A stretch of DNA of 64,000 nucleotides from Mycolicibacterium iranicum (GTDB lineage: Bacteria > Actinomycetota > Actinomycetes > Mycobacteriales > Mycobacteriaceae): contig NZ_JACHVU010000012.1 in assembly GCF_014190915.1 (NCBI RefSeq), positions 62,001-126,000 on the forward strand, in the 5' to 3' direction. Position numbers and translations under genes: made by a program. Shown one piece after another: positions 16,805 through 24,566 of this stretch (its first letter is position 1; the number at the start of each line of letters is the position of its first letter). The notes beneath the pieces are model-generated. The model searched no databases. It saw only the letters and a list, made by a program, of their open reading frames with translations, and was not told the DNA's origin.

Positions 16805-17770
16805 GTGGGCATGACGCTGGGGCTGGCCTTGACTTCGGACGAGGTCGTCTGGGTTCTGGTCGACGAGTCCGACGGCACCGTCGTCGACCACGACGTGATC
16901 GAGGTGTGTTCCGACACCGAGATCGCCGGCGCCGCGGCGCGCGGGGCGCACGCGATCGCCGCCAACGGCGGTTTCGACATCGGCCACATCCGCCTGACCT
17001 GGAGCGAGGACGTCGCACGCGACGGCCTGAGGCTACGGACCCGGCTCGGCTGCCTCGGCTTCGACGCCATCGAAGTGGTGCCGTTCCGGTGTGCCGGCGC
17101 GGTGATGGTGCACCCCGACCTGGATCCCGGCCTGGCGCTCGCCTACGGCGCTGCCTTCGCCGATGTCGACCCGCGCGAGGCGCTCACCGAACCGATCACC
17201 CGCCCACGGTCCGTCCGCCGCCGGTCCGCCCGTGCGCGGATCGCCGTCGCCGTTCTCGGCGCGGCGGCGGCCGCCGCCGTCGCCGGCCTGCTGTCGACGT
17301 CGGGCACCGGGCCGCAGGTCGAACAGACTGCCGCCGCCGCGGCGCAACCGTCGCGGTCCGATTCCGGCTGGGTCGCCGTTCCCGCCCCGTCGGACGCGAC
17401 GGCCGGTGTCGTCCGCAAGGTGGTCGAGGCGCCCTCCCCAGCCACCCAGGAGACCGAGACGTCCACACCTGCCCCGCTGCGGGCAGCCTCGACCGTCGCC
17501 ACGCAACCCGTGCCGTCCGCGCCCGAACCCGCCCCGGTCGCGGTGGCGTCGGTAGCGCCCCTCGATCTGCCCGGGGAGGCCGGTGGTGTGCCGCATCTAC
17601 CCGACGGCGTCCCGCACCTGATGGCCATGCCCGAGGCGCCGGCGCCCGTCGCTGCCACCGCGCCGGAGTCCGTGCCGGCCGAGCAGCCCCACCTGCCCGG
17701 CGATCAGCTCGCGGAGGGATCGACCCCCGAGATGACAGATCTGGCGAATCTGTTCACTGCCCTGCCCTGA
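16805..17770 (+). CDS. Mycobacterial DUF7159-like membrane-anchored protein
   Basis: 321 residues from GTG 16805, chosen because GGAAGGGGA lies 4-5 bases before it; in-frame GTG 16763 and ATG 16811 are alternatives. Residues about 1-135 look like an actin/HSP70-like or ribonuclease H-like fold of a mycobacterium-specific family (MTLGLALTSDEVVWVLVDE, HAIAANGGFDIGHIRLTWSEDVARDG, LALAYGAAFADVD). An Arg-rich stretch and a transmembrane helix (IAVAVLGAAAAAAVAGLL, around 145-165) follow, then an extended Pro/Ala/Thr-rich region with HLP repeats (VPHLPDGVPHL, QPHLPG). The function is unknown. The divergent upstream region carries the palindromes at 16664-16698. Confidence 0.65.
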   Translation: MGMTLGLALTSDEVVWVLVDESDGTVVDHDVIEVCSDTEIAGAAARGAHAIAANGGFDIGHIRLTWSEDVARDGLRLRTRLGCLGFDAIEVVPFRCAGAVMVHPDLDPGLALAYGAAFADVDPREALTEPITRPRSVRRRSARARIAVAVLGAAAAAAVAGLLSTSGTGPQVEQTAAAAAQPSRSDSGWVAVPAPSDATAGVVRKVVEAPSPATQETETSTPAPLRAASTVATQPVPSAPEPAPVAVASVAPLDLPGEAGGVPHLPDGVPHLMAMPEAPAPVAATAPESVPAEQPHLPGDQLAEGSTPEMTDLANLFTALP

Positions 17771-17775
17771 GCCGC

Positions 17776-17781
17776 TAACGT
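17776..17781 (+). promoter_or_regulatory. -10 hexamer of a leaderless promoter
   Basis: TAACGT, then seven bases, then GTG 17789. It lies in the 18-base gap after the previous stop codon. No ribosome binding site precedes the start. This suggests that the flavoprotein gene has its own leaderless transcript despite being close behind the previous gene. Confidence 0.55.
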
Positions 17782-17788
17782 TCACGCC

Positions 17789-18949
17789 GTGACGGCGGTG
17801 GATCTTGCCCTGGGTTTGCGCGACGTGGTTCGTGAAGGGGCCGCCGAATCCGAACAGTTGCGCACGATGAGTCCCGCGATCGTCGAGGCGATGTGGACGA
17901 GCGGACTGATGACGGCCTTCAACCCGGCAGCCGGCGGTGGCGTCGAACCGTCCTTCGCCGAGATGATCGACACCTGGATCGAGATGGCCTGGCAGGACGG
18001 GTCGTTCGGCTGGGTGGGGATCGCGAACCTGCCGTCGTCCTTCGCCGCGGCGACCTACCTGCCCGACGCGGGATTCGCCGAGGTGTTCACCGCCAACGGC
18101 AACCGCGTCACGATGGGTGGGCAGTTCTTCCCGAACGGTCAGGGAGTGGCGGTCGACGGCGGCTACCGGCTGAGCGGATCCTGGAGTTTCGGGTCGGGAA
18201 CCGGTCACGCCGAGTACGTGGCGGCCGGCTTCATGCCGATGGACGACGGTGAGATCCGGTGGGCCGCCGAGGGTGTGCCCGACATGCAGGTCGCGGTCGT
18301 CCCGCGGGACCAGGTCGAGTTCAAGGACGGCTGGCACGTCCAGGGGCTCAAGGGCACCGGGTCCTACGACTACGCCATCGCCGACGTCTTCGTACCGCAG
18401 GAGCGCACCTTCGCGCTGTTCACCCGGGAACCCCGGCGGGGGAGTTCGCCCGCGACGCGGATGGGGATGATGCCGGTGACGGCCGCCGGTCATGCGGCCT
18501 GGGCGCTCGGTGTCGCCAAGAGCATGCTCGACGACGTCGAGGAACTGGCCGCGACCAAGTACCGGATGAGCGATATGGCGGCCCTGGCCAGCCGACCGAC
18601 GTTCCAGAAGGGGCTCGCCCATCACGTCGCGGCCTGGCGGGCCGCACGACTGCTCGTCCACGACGCGTTCGGCACCGCCGAAGCCGCTGTCGCCGGGGGA
18701 GCGGAGCTCACGCCAGGGCTCCGGGCCGACATGCGGGTCGCGGCGGTGTTCGCCACCGACACCGCACGGGCGTGCGCCGAATGGGCCCATCTCGTCGCCG
18801 GAACGAGCGCGATCCGTGAAGGGACCCGCCTGGAGCGGGCCTTCCGCGACATCTACACCGGAACCCAGCATGCGTTCATCAGCGAGAAGGTGGCCATCGA
18901 CGCCGCGCAGGTGTGGCTCGGCATCGTCGAGGACCAGTTCGGGCTCTGA
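17789..18949 (+). CDS. Acyl-CoA dehydrogenase-fold flavoprotein (monooxygenase branch)
   Basis: 386 residues with the acyl-CoA dehydrogenase fold. The N-terminal helical domain contains VEAMWTSGLMTAFNPAAGGGVEPSFAEMIDTWIEMAWQDGSFGW, the middle beta domain YRLSGSWSFGSGTGHAEYV and a DGWHVQGLKGTGSYDYAI segment, and the C-terminal bundle AEWAHLVAGTSAIREGTRLERAFRDIYTGTQHAFI. The last pattern (RxxRDIxTGTQH) is characteristic of the HsaA/DszC-like flavin-dependent monooxygenase branch rather than fatty-acid dehydrogenases. The substrate is unknown. GTG 17789 is preceded by a leaderless-type promoter. The 234 bases after it (to 19183) hold an AT-rich promoter but no gene I can support. Confidence 0.8.
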   Translation: MTAVDLALGLRDVVREGAAESEQLRTMSPAIVEAMWTSGLMTAFNPAAGGGVEPSFAEMIDTWIEMAWQDGSFGWVGIANLPSSFAAATYLPDAGFAEVFTANGNRVTMGGQFFPNGQGVAVDGGYRLSGSWSFGSGTGHAEYVAAGFMPMDDGEIRWAAEGVPDMQVAVVPRDQVEFKDGWHVQGLKGTGSYDYAIADVFVPQERTFALFTREPRRGSSPATRMGMMPVTAAGHAAWALGVAKSMLDDVEELAATKYRMSDMAALASRPTFQKGLAHHVAAWRAARLLVHDAFGTAEAAVAGGAELTPGLRADMRVAAVFATDTARACAEWAHLVAGTSAIREGTRLERAFRDIYTGTQHAFISEKVAIDAAQVWLGIVEDQFGL

Positions 18950-19138
18950 TCGCCGCCGCCTGCCCGATCGCGCCCGTCACGAACGGTCCGACCGACCCGG
19001 CCGACCTCGCCGAGCAACGTCCCGCGGGCACGCCTCAGGAACGCCGGCGCGAAGGTCGTGACCGCATACCCGGCCACCGAGATCGACGCCGCGCCCGCCC
19101 ATTCCGCAGACCCTGAGTGGCCGCGACGGCCGCTGGTT

Positions 19139-19155
19139 ATATATGCTAATTATCC
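19139..19155 (+). promoter_or_regulatory. AT-rich promoter of the small exported protein
   Basis: TATATATGCTAATTATC is a sharp AT island in very GC-rich DNA, containing TATGCT and TAATTA as possible -10 hexamers, 30-45 bases before ATG 19184. A GGGAG ribosome binding site follows, so this is a leadered promoter. Confidence 0.5.
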
Positions 19156-19183
19156 GGCTCATCATCGACGCGGGAGTGATGCG

Positions 19184-19462
19184 ATGACCTCGTACAAGAC
19201 CACCTTGACCGGCGCCGTCGCTGCGTGCGGACTGGCCGTGGGACTTCTCGGTGGCGCGATCGCGCCCGCGCTCGCGCAACCCGCTCCGCCGCCACCGCCT
19301 GTCCACGGCGAACCAGTCCCGGCCTGGGCGCCGCCGAAGCCTGCGGAGACCTGGATCGGCCAGCCGGTGGTGTGGAACTCGGGTTGGGGTGGACGCTGGG
19401 GCGTGTGGATCAACGGCGGATGGATCTCCCTGACGTCGAACCCTGTCACCGGCGGCGGCTAG
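19184..19462 (+). CDS. Small exported Pro/Trp-rich protein
   Basis: 92 residues from ATG 19184, which has GGGAG 8 bases upstream. The longer in-frame reading from 19058 crosses the promoter and is rejected. Residues 1-31 are a Sec signal peptide ending at APALAQ. The mature part is short and Pro-rich (PAPPPPPVHGEPVPAWAPPKPAETW), then Trp/Gly-rich (IGQPVVWNSGWGGRWGVWINGGWISLTSNP). Such small secreted mycobacterial proteins are common and uncharacterised. It is followed after 69 bases by another exported protein with its own AT-rich promoter. Confidence 0.7.
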   Translation: MTSYKTTLTGAVAACGLAVGLLGGAIAPALAQPAPPPPPVHGEPVPAWAPPKPAETWIGQPVVWNSGWGGRWGVWINGGWISLTSNPVTGGG

Positions 19463-19531
19463 CCACAGGCGAGATCGACCAGCTGTCTAGCTGCGCTATA
19501 TAGTTACGGAAACTACGAGGCAGGAGCAACG

Positions 19532-19999
19532 ATGAGTGGACTGAAGAGTCGCATCGCCCGCGTGGGACTGTCAGTCATCGGCGCCGCCGCGGTCTGCCTC
19601 AGTGCGGCCGGCCCGGCGCTCGCCGACTCGACCGAGGATTACCCGATCCCGCGCCGCATCATCCACACCACCTGCGACGTCGAGCAGTACATGGCAGCAG
19701 CACGCGACACCAGCCCGGTCTATTTCGAGCGGTACATGATCGACCGTAGCAACCGGCCCCTCGACGTGCAGCAGGCCGCCTTCGACCGCATCCACTGGTT
19801 CTTCTCGCTCGATCCCGTCGGACGTCGCCAGTACTCGGAGAACACCGCGACCAACGTGTACTACGAGCAGGTCGCGACCCGGTGGGGCAACTGGGCGAAG
19901 CTGTTCTTCAACAACAAGGGCGTCGTCGCCCACGCCACCGACGTCTGCATGAACTACCCGCGCGGCGACATGTCGGTGTGGAACTGGGTCGTCCGCTAG
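19532..19999 (+). CDS. Exported DUF5078-like protein
   Basis: 155 residues. A signal peptide of about 31 residues ends ALA-DS. The mature domain has two cysteines (TTCDVEQYMAAARDT and TDVCMNYPRG) likely to form a disulfide, and a conserved helical core (FERYMIDRSNRPLDVQQAAFDRIHWFFSLDPVGRRQYSE, TRWGNWAKLFFNNKGVVAHA). I believe it belongs to a mycobacterial secreted family annotated as DUF5078, from memory. The function is unknown. TATATAGTT at about 19497-19505 offers a -10, and GGCAGGAG a ribosome binding site. The stop overlaps the convergent methyltransferase stop by 4 bases. Confidence 0.72.
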   Translation: MSGLKSRIARVGLSVIGAAAVCLSAAGPALADSTEDYPIPRRIIHTTCDVEQYMAAARDTSPVYFERYMIDRSNRPLDVQQAAFDRIHWFFSLDPVGRRQYSENTATNVYYEQVATRWGNWAKLFFNNKGVVAHATDVCMNYPRGDMSVWNWVVR

Positions 20000-20640
20000 T
20001 CGGCGCGTTTCACGCCGACGGTGATCAGATCGGAGATCGGCGTCCACACCGGACGCCGCACCCGGTGCTGATCCTCGACGTCGAACCCGGCGTCGCCGAA
20101 CAACGTCCGCATCTCCGACGGCGCCGGGCTGTGCGACGGGTTCAGCTGGTCGGCAGAGAGCAGCCGTAACGCCAGACCGGACCACTGCTGTCGCGGGCTG
20201 AGCGTCGCCACCGCGGCGAACCCGCCCGGTGACAACACCCGGTGGAATTCGCGCAGCGCGGCCGGCTGATTGAACCAGTGGAACGCGGAGGTCGTGACCA
20301 CCGCGTCCAGGCTGGCGTCCTCGAACGGCAACTGCTCGGCCGGTGCCGTACGCCACTGCACGTCCTGCGAGCGATTCGCCGCCTGGGCGAGCATCCCCTC
20401 GGACAGATCCACGCCGAACACCGCCTCGGGCGTGCGCTCGCGTGCGATGCGGTCGGCGAGAATCCCTGTGCCACAGCCGACGTCGGCGATCCGCCGGGAA
20501 CCGTGGGCGGTCAGCAGCGCGATCATCTCGTCCTGGGCGGGACGGTACACCCACTGCTGCACGACCGCGGTGTCGTAGATCGGCGCAGCGAATCCCCAGA
20601 ACCCGGTGACGGCGTCGTTGAACCGCCTGCGGAGGGCCAC
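19996..20640 (-). CDS. Class I SAM-dependent methyltransferase
   Basis: 214 residues. Motif I IADVGCGTGILADRIA (around residues 51-66) binds S-adenosylmethionine, followed by FGVDLSEGMLAQA and the motif II region LDAVVTTSAFHWFNQPAALREFHRVLSPGG, which is typical of the Methyltransf_11 group (UbiE/small-molecule type). The N-terminal segment FWGFAAPIYDTAVVQQWVYRPAQDEMI is helical. The methyl acceptor is unknown. It lies 8 bases downstream of the DUF732 gene on the same strand, so it is probably the last gene of the mmpS-mmpL-DUF732 transcription unit. Confidence 0.85.
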   Translation of the reverse strand: MALRRRFNDAVTGFWGFAAPIYDTAVVQQWVYRPAQDEMIALLTAHGSRRIADVGCGTGILADRIARERTPEAVFGVDLSEGMLAQAANRSQDVQWRTAPAEQLPFEDASLDAVVTTSAFHWFNQPAALREFHRVLSPGGFAAVATLSPRQQWSGLALRLLSADQLNPSHSPAPSEMRTLFGDAGFDVEDQHRVRRPVWTPISDLITVGVKRAD

Positions 20641-20648
20641 GGCTGGGG

Positions 20649-20972
20649 CTAGCGGGCCACGTCGATGATCGGCAGCTTGTCCGGGCAGTACGTGCGCAGC
20701 GCCGCGGCCAGGAACTGCCAGGCCTGCTCGGTGGTGGCGCCCTTCTGCAGCTGGTCGTGCACGAACTCCGCGGAGGCGAACGCGTCCCGGTCCACACCCA
20801 TGTGCGAACGCTTGCAGGCGATCTTGCCGATCCAGGCGTTGTAGTCCTTCTGCCCGTAGATGCCGTAGGTGTTCAGCTCGTTGGCGAAGGCGGTGTCGGG
20901 GTCGGCCGCCGCGGGTGCAGCGAAGCCCAGGCTCACGACCACCGCGGCGGCACCGATCATCAGCGACTTCAT
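20649..20972 (-). CDS. DUF732 exported protein coupled to mmpL
   Basis: 107 residues from ATG 20972, which overlaps the mmpL stop as ATGA. A signal peptide (MKSLMIGAAAVVVSLGFAAPAAADP) is followed by the DUF732 core: DTAFANELNTYGIYG, a first Cys in KIACKRSHMGVD, and LRTYCPDKLP near the end. The two cysteines probably form a disulfide. DUF732 proteins are small mycobacterial exported proteins without a known role. Tight coupling to an RND transporter suggests a periplasmic accessory to that transporter; this is inference. Confidence 0.82.
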   Translation of the reverse strand: MKSLMIGAAAVVVSLGFAAPAAADPDTAFANELNTYGIYGQKDYNAWIGKIACKRSHMGVDRDAFASAEFVHDQLQKGATTEQAWQFLAAALRTYCPDKLPIIDVAR

Positions 20973-23875
20973 ACCCTCACTCCTTCTGATGGATCCGATT
21001 GCAGCCCACCGGGTCTCGGCCACGGCGCGGGGACGGGACGGGTGCGCACCCGCTGCGGCCACCAGAACCACGGCCCCAGCAGTGCGGCGATGGACGGGGT
21101 CATGAACGCGCGGATGACGAGTGTGTCGAACAACAGGCCCAGGCCTATCGTCGTACCGACCTGCCCGATGACGGTCAGTTCACTGACCGACATGGACATC
21201 ATCGTCAGCGCGAACACCAGCCCCGCGGCCGTCACCACCGACCCACTACCGCCCATCGCGCGGATGATGCCGGTGCCGATACCGGCATGGATCTCCTCTT
21301 TGAGCCGGGAGACCAGCAGGAGGTTGTAGTCGGCGCCCACCGCGAGCAGGATGATCACCGCCATCGCGAGCACCATCCAGTGCAGCTCCTGGCCCAGGAT
21401 GTGTTGCCACAGCAGCACCGACAGGCCGAACGAGGCGGCCAGCGAGAGCACCACCGTGCCCACGATCACCGCGGCCGCGACAACGGCCCGCGTCAGGATC
21501 AACATGATGATGAAGATCAGGCCCAAGGCCGAGATACCGGCGATCAGCAGGTCGTAGTTGTTGCCGTCCTGCATGTCCTTGAACGTCGCAGCGGTACCGC
21601 CGAGGTAGACCTTGGACCCCTCCAGCGGGGTGCCCTTGATCGCCTCCTTGGCCGCGGTCTTGATCTTGTCGATCTTGGCCACGCCCTCGGGGCTCAGCGG
21701 ATCGCCCTCGTGGGAGATGATGAACCGCACCGCATGTCCGTCGGGGGACAGGAACTGCTCCAGGCCGCGCTGGAAGTCCGCGTTCTCGAAGATCTCCGGC
21801 GGCAGGTAGAACGAGTCGTCGTTCATCGAGTCGTCGAAGGCCTCGCCCATGGCGTCGGCGTCCTCGGACATCGCCGCCATCTGATCCTGCTGACCCTTCT
21901 GCGACTGGTACATCGTCAGCATCATGGTCCGCATCGTCTTCATGGTCTCGATCATCTCGGGCATCAGCGCGACCATCTGGGGCATCAGGGTGTCCAGCCG
22001 CTTCATGTCCGGCAGGATCGCCCGGAAGTCGTCGGTCATCACGTTGATGCCGTCGAGGGTGTCGAACACCGACCGCAGCGCCCAGCAGACCGGGATGTTG
22101 TAGCAGTGCGGTTCCCAGTAAAAGTAGTTGCGGATCGGGCGGAAGAAGTCGTCGAAGTTGGCGATGCTGTCGCGCAGGTCCTCGATGTCGGTCAGCATGT
22201 TGTCCATCTTCGAGACCATGCTGTGGGTGATGTCGGCCATCTGCGCGGTCAGGCCCGACATCTTCTCCATGGTCGCGATGGTGTTGGCCATCTCGTCCGC
22301 CTGCACCAGCATGTCGGCCATGCGGTCCTGCATGTACTTCTCGTTGAGCCGCTGCGTGGTGCCCTGCATGCTCATCTGGAACGGGATCGACGTGTGCTTG
22401 ATCGGCTTGCCGTCGGGCCGGGTGATCGCCTGCACGCGCGCGATGCCCTCGACCCGGAACAGCGCCTTGGCGATCTTGTCGATGACCAGGAAGTCCGCCG
22501 AGTTGCGCATGTCGTGATCGCTTTCGATCATCAACAGCTCGGGGTTCATGCGCGCCTGGTCGAAATGCTCGTCGGCGACGGCGTACCCCTCGTTGGCGGG
22601 CAGATCGGCCGGCAGGTAGTCGCGGTCGTTGTAGTTCGTCTTGTAGCCCGGCAGCGCGAGGAGGCCGACGAGGGTGATGGCCATCGTCGCGACCAGGATG
22701 GGGCCGGGCCAGCGCACGACGGCCGCGCCGATCTTGCGCCAGCCGCGGATCCGCATCGCGCGCTTGGGTTCCATCAGTTTGCCGAACCGGGTCGCCAGGC
22801 TGATGATCGCGACCATCAGCACGACACCGGCCATCACGACCACGAACATGCCGATCGCCAGCGGCACACCCATCGTCTGGAAGTACGGCAGCCGGGTGAA
22901 GCTCAGGCAGAACGTCGCACCGGCGATGGTCAGGCCCGATCCCAGCACGACGTGGGCCGTGCCGTGGAACATCGTGTAGTACGCGGTCTCTTTGTCCTCA
23001 CCGGCCGACCGGGCTTCCTGATATCGGCCTATCAGGAATATCGCGTAGTCGGTGGCAGCGGCGATCGCCAACGTCACCAACAGGTTCGTCGCGAACGTCG
23101 ACAGCCCGATGATCTCGTGGTGGCCGAGGAACGCGACCACACCGCGGGCGGTCGCCAGCGACAGCACGACCATGACCAGCGTGATGAGCACGGTCACGAT
23201 GGATCGGTAGACCAACAGCAGCATCACGATGATGACGGTGAACGTGGCGGCCTCGATGAGCCGCATGCTGCGGTCGCCGGCAATGTGCTGGTCAGCGGCC
23301 AGCGCCGCCGGTCCGGTCACGTAGGCCTTCACGCCCGGCGGCGCCTCGAGGCTGTTGACGATGTTCTGGACGGCCTTGACCGACTCGTTGGCCAGCGCCT
23401 CGCCCTGGTTGCCGGCCAACTTGACCTGAACGTAGGCCGCCTTGCCGTCGTTGCTCTGGGACCCTGACGCGGTCAGGGGATCACTCCAGAAGTCCTGCAC
23501 GGACTGCACGTGCACGGTGTCGGCTTCGAGGCGCTCGACCAGTTCGTCGTACCACGCGTGGGCTTCGTCGCCGAGGGGCTGCTCGCCCTCGAAGACGATC
23601 ATCACCGAGCTGTCCGAGTCGCCTTCCTCGAACAGTTCGCCGACCTTCTTCATCGAGATCATCGACGGCGCATCGTTGGGGCTCATCGACACGGCCTGCG
23701 CCTCGCCGACGGCCTCGAGTTGGGGGACCGTGACGTTGACGACGACGATCAGCGCGATCCAGCCCAGGATGATCGGCACCGCGAACATCCGGATCATCCG
23801 GGGGATGAACGGGCGGTGCTGCCGGCGCGCCGCGGGGAACTCGTCGGTTCGGGCGTCGGAAACGGGCGTACTCAT
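20969..23875 (-). CDS. MmpL-family RND transporter
   Basis: 968 residues, the usual MmpL length. One N-terminal transmembrane helix (MFAVPIILGWIALIVVV), a first periplasmic domain, a five-helix block with FATNLLVTLAIAAATDYAIFLIGRYQEAR (the Asp-Tyr pair of the proton relay), a long second periplasmic domain containing a Met-rich coiled-coil region (around residues 480-640), then a second block with MAVIILLAVGADYNLLLVSRLKEE, the second Asp-Tyr pair. It exports lipids or siderophores from the plasma membrane. The long coiled coil and the coupled MmpS point to the MmpL4/MmpL5 group (siderophore-type), which is inference. Overlaps: ATGA with mmpS upstream and with DUF732 downstream. Confidence 0.93.
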   Translation of the reverse strand: MSTPVSDARTDEFPAARRQHRPFIPRMIRMFAVPIILGWIALIVVVNVTVPQLEAVGEAQAVSMSPNDAPSMISMKKVGELFEEGDSDSSVMIVFEGEQPLGDEAHAWYDELVERLEADTVHVQSVQDFWSDPLTASGSQSNDGKAAYVQVKLAGNQGEALANESVKAVQNIVNSLEAPPGVKAYVTGPAALAADQHIAGDRSMRLIEAATFTVIIVMLLLVYRSIVTVLITLVMVVLSLATARGVVAFLGHHEIIGLSTFATNLLVTLAIAAATDYAIFLIGRYQEARSAGEDKETAYYTMFHGTAHVVLGSGLTIAGATFCLSFTRLPYFQTMGVPLAIGMFVVVMAGVVLMVAIISLATRFGKLMEPKRAMRIRGWRKIGAAVVRWPGPILVATMAITLVGLLALPGYKTNYNDRDYLPADLPANEGYAVADEHFDQARMNPELLMIESDHDMRNSADFLVIDKIAKALFRVEGIARVQAITRPDGKPIKHTSIPFQMSMQGTTQRLNEKYMQDRMADMLVQADEMANTIATMEKMSGLTAQMADITHSMVSKMDNMLTDIEDLRDSIANFDDFFRPIRNYFYWEPHCYNIPVCWALRSVFDTLDGINVMTDDFRAILPDMKRLDTLMPQMVALMPEMIETMKTMRTMMLTMYQSQKGQQDQMAAMSEDADAMGEAFDDSMNDDSFYLPPEIFENADFQRGLEQFLSPDGHAVRFIISHEGDPLSPEGVAKIDKIKTAAKEAIKGTPLEGSKVYLGGTAATFKDMQDGNNYDLLIAGISALGLIFIIMLILTRAVVAAAVIVGTVVLSLAASFGLSVLLWQHILGQELHWMVLAMAVIILLAVGADYNLLLVSRLKEEIHAGIGTGIIRAMGGSGSVVTAAGLVFALTMMSMSVSELTVIGQVGTTIGLGLLFDTLVIRAFMTPSIAALLGPWFWWPQRVRTRPVPAPWPRPGGLQSDPSEGVRV

Positions 23876-24300
23876 GCGGATTTGACGAAGCAGAAGGTCT
23901 GGGCGTTCAAGCCGTCGGTCGTTCTCTCGTCCTTGAGTTCGTCGTCGACGAAAATGCGGCAGGTGATGGTCCCGCCGTCACCCTGGGCGACGATGTTTGG
24001 TGCGGCGGAGGGCTCGGTGGTCTCCAGCGTCAGCGACCAGGGCAGTGCCGCGCCGTCGACCCGCTGCGGCTTGGCGTCGAGGTCGAGGTAGTTGACGTCG
24101 GCATAGCTGCCGGAGCCGCTGATCTCGTAGCGAACGACCTTGGGATCGAAGGGTTCTGGGAGGTCGGCGAAGTTGCGAGGGGTCTCGATGATGCCCTCGG
24201 CGCCGAAGAACGTCCGGATGCGTGCGACGGTCAGTCCTGCGATCACCACCACGGCGATGATGAGCAGCGGCAGCCAAATCTTCTTGCCGATGGCGATCAC
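23872..24300 (-). CDS. MmpS-family membrane protein
   Basis: 142 residues. A single N-terminal transmembrane helix (IWLPLLIIAVVVIAGLTVARI) anchors a beta-rich periplasmic domain: VVRYEISGSGSYADVNYLDLDAKPQRVDGAALPWSLTLET and GTITCRIFVDDELKDERTT. This matches MmpS4/MmpS5, the partner of MmpL exporters. It ends with a Cys-containing FCFVKSA tail. The stop overlaps the mmpL start (ATGA). It starts the operon; the 266-base divergent region toward the P450 gene holds the promoter and an inverted repeat at 24369-24387. Confidence 0.9.
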   Translation of the reverse strand: MIAIGKKIWLPLLIIAVVVIAGLTVARIRTFFGAEGIIETPRNFADLPEPFDPKVVRYEISGSGSYADVNYLDLDAKPQRVDGAALPWSLTLETTEPSAAPNIVAQGDGGTITCRIFVDDELKDERTTDGLNAQTFCFVKSA

Positions 24301-24368
24301 GACTGCCGACCCCGATTTGTGGCGCGCATTTGACCCCTGGAACTCGTATCTAATGTTGTGCTGATCGT

Positions 24369-24387
24369 AACTTAGCCCGTATAAGTT
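24369..24387. promoter_or_regulatory. Inverted repeat between mmpS and the P450 gene
   Basis: AACTTA, seven bases, TAAGTT: a symmetric site in an AT-richer stretch 69 bases before the mmpS start. Mycobacterial mmpS-mmpL operons are commonly under local MarR/TetR repressors, so this is a candidate operator. No repressor gene is adjacent. Confidence 0.4.
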
Positions 24388-24566
24388 CTCACCCGGCCAC
24401 AGATTAGCTCAAGCGATTGTGTCGCTGCTAACTCGTTTCCGGGCCCGCGGTGCAGGTCACTAATTGACGCCTACGACAGTACCCTTGACCGTCCCGCAAT
24501 TGCGCTGCTAGACATAGCGACAGCGAATGCTGAGCAGTCGCACAGTCTGGCGAGGAGAGTGCACGG

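Noticed and set aside
19058..19183. 42-codon in-frame extension of the small exported protein
   Set aside because: It would place the promoter and ribosome binding site inside the coding region and hide the signal peptide.
20999..23467. 822-codon open frame antisense to mmpL
   Set aside because: Highly His/Arg/Gln-rich shadow of the MmpL gene without any recognisable domain.
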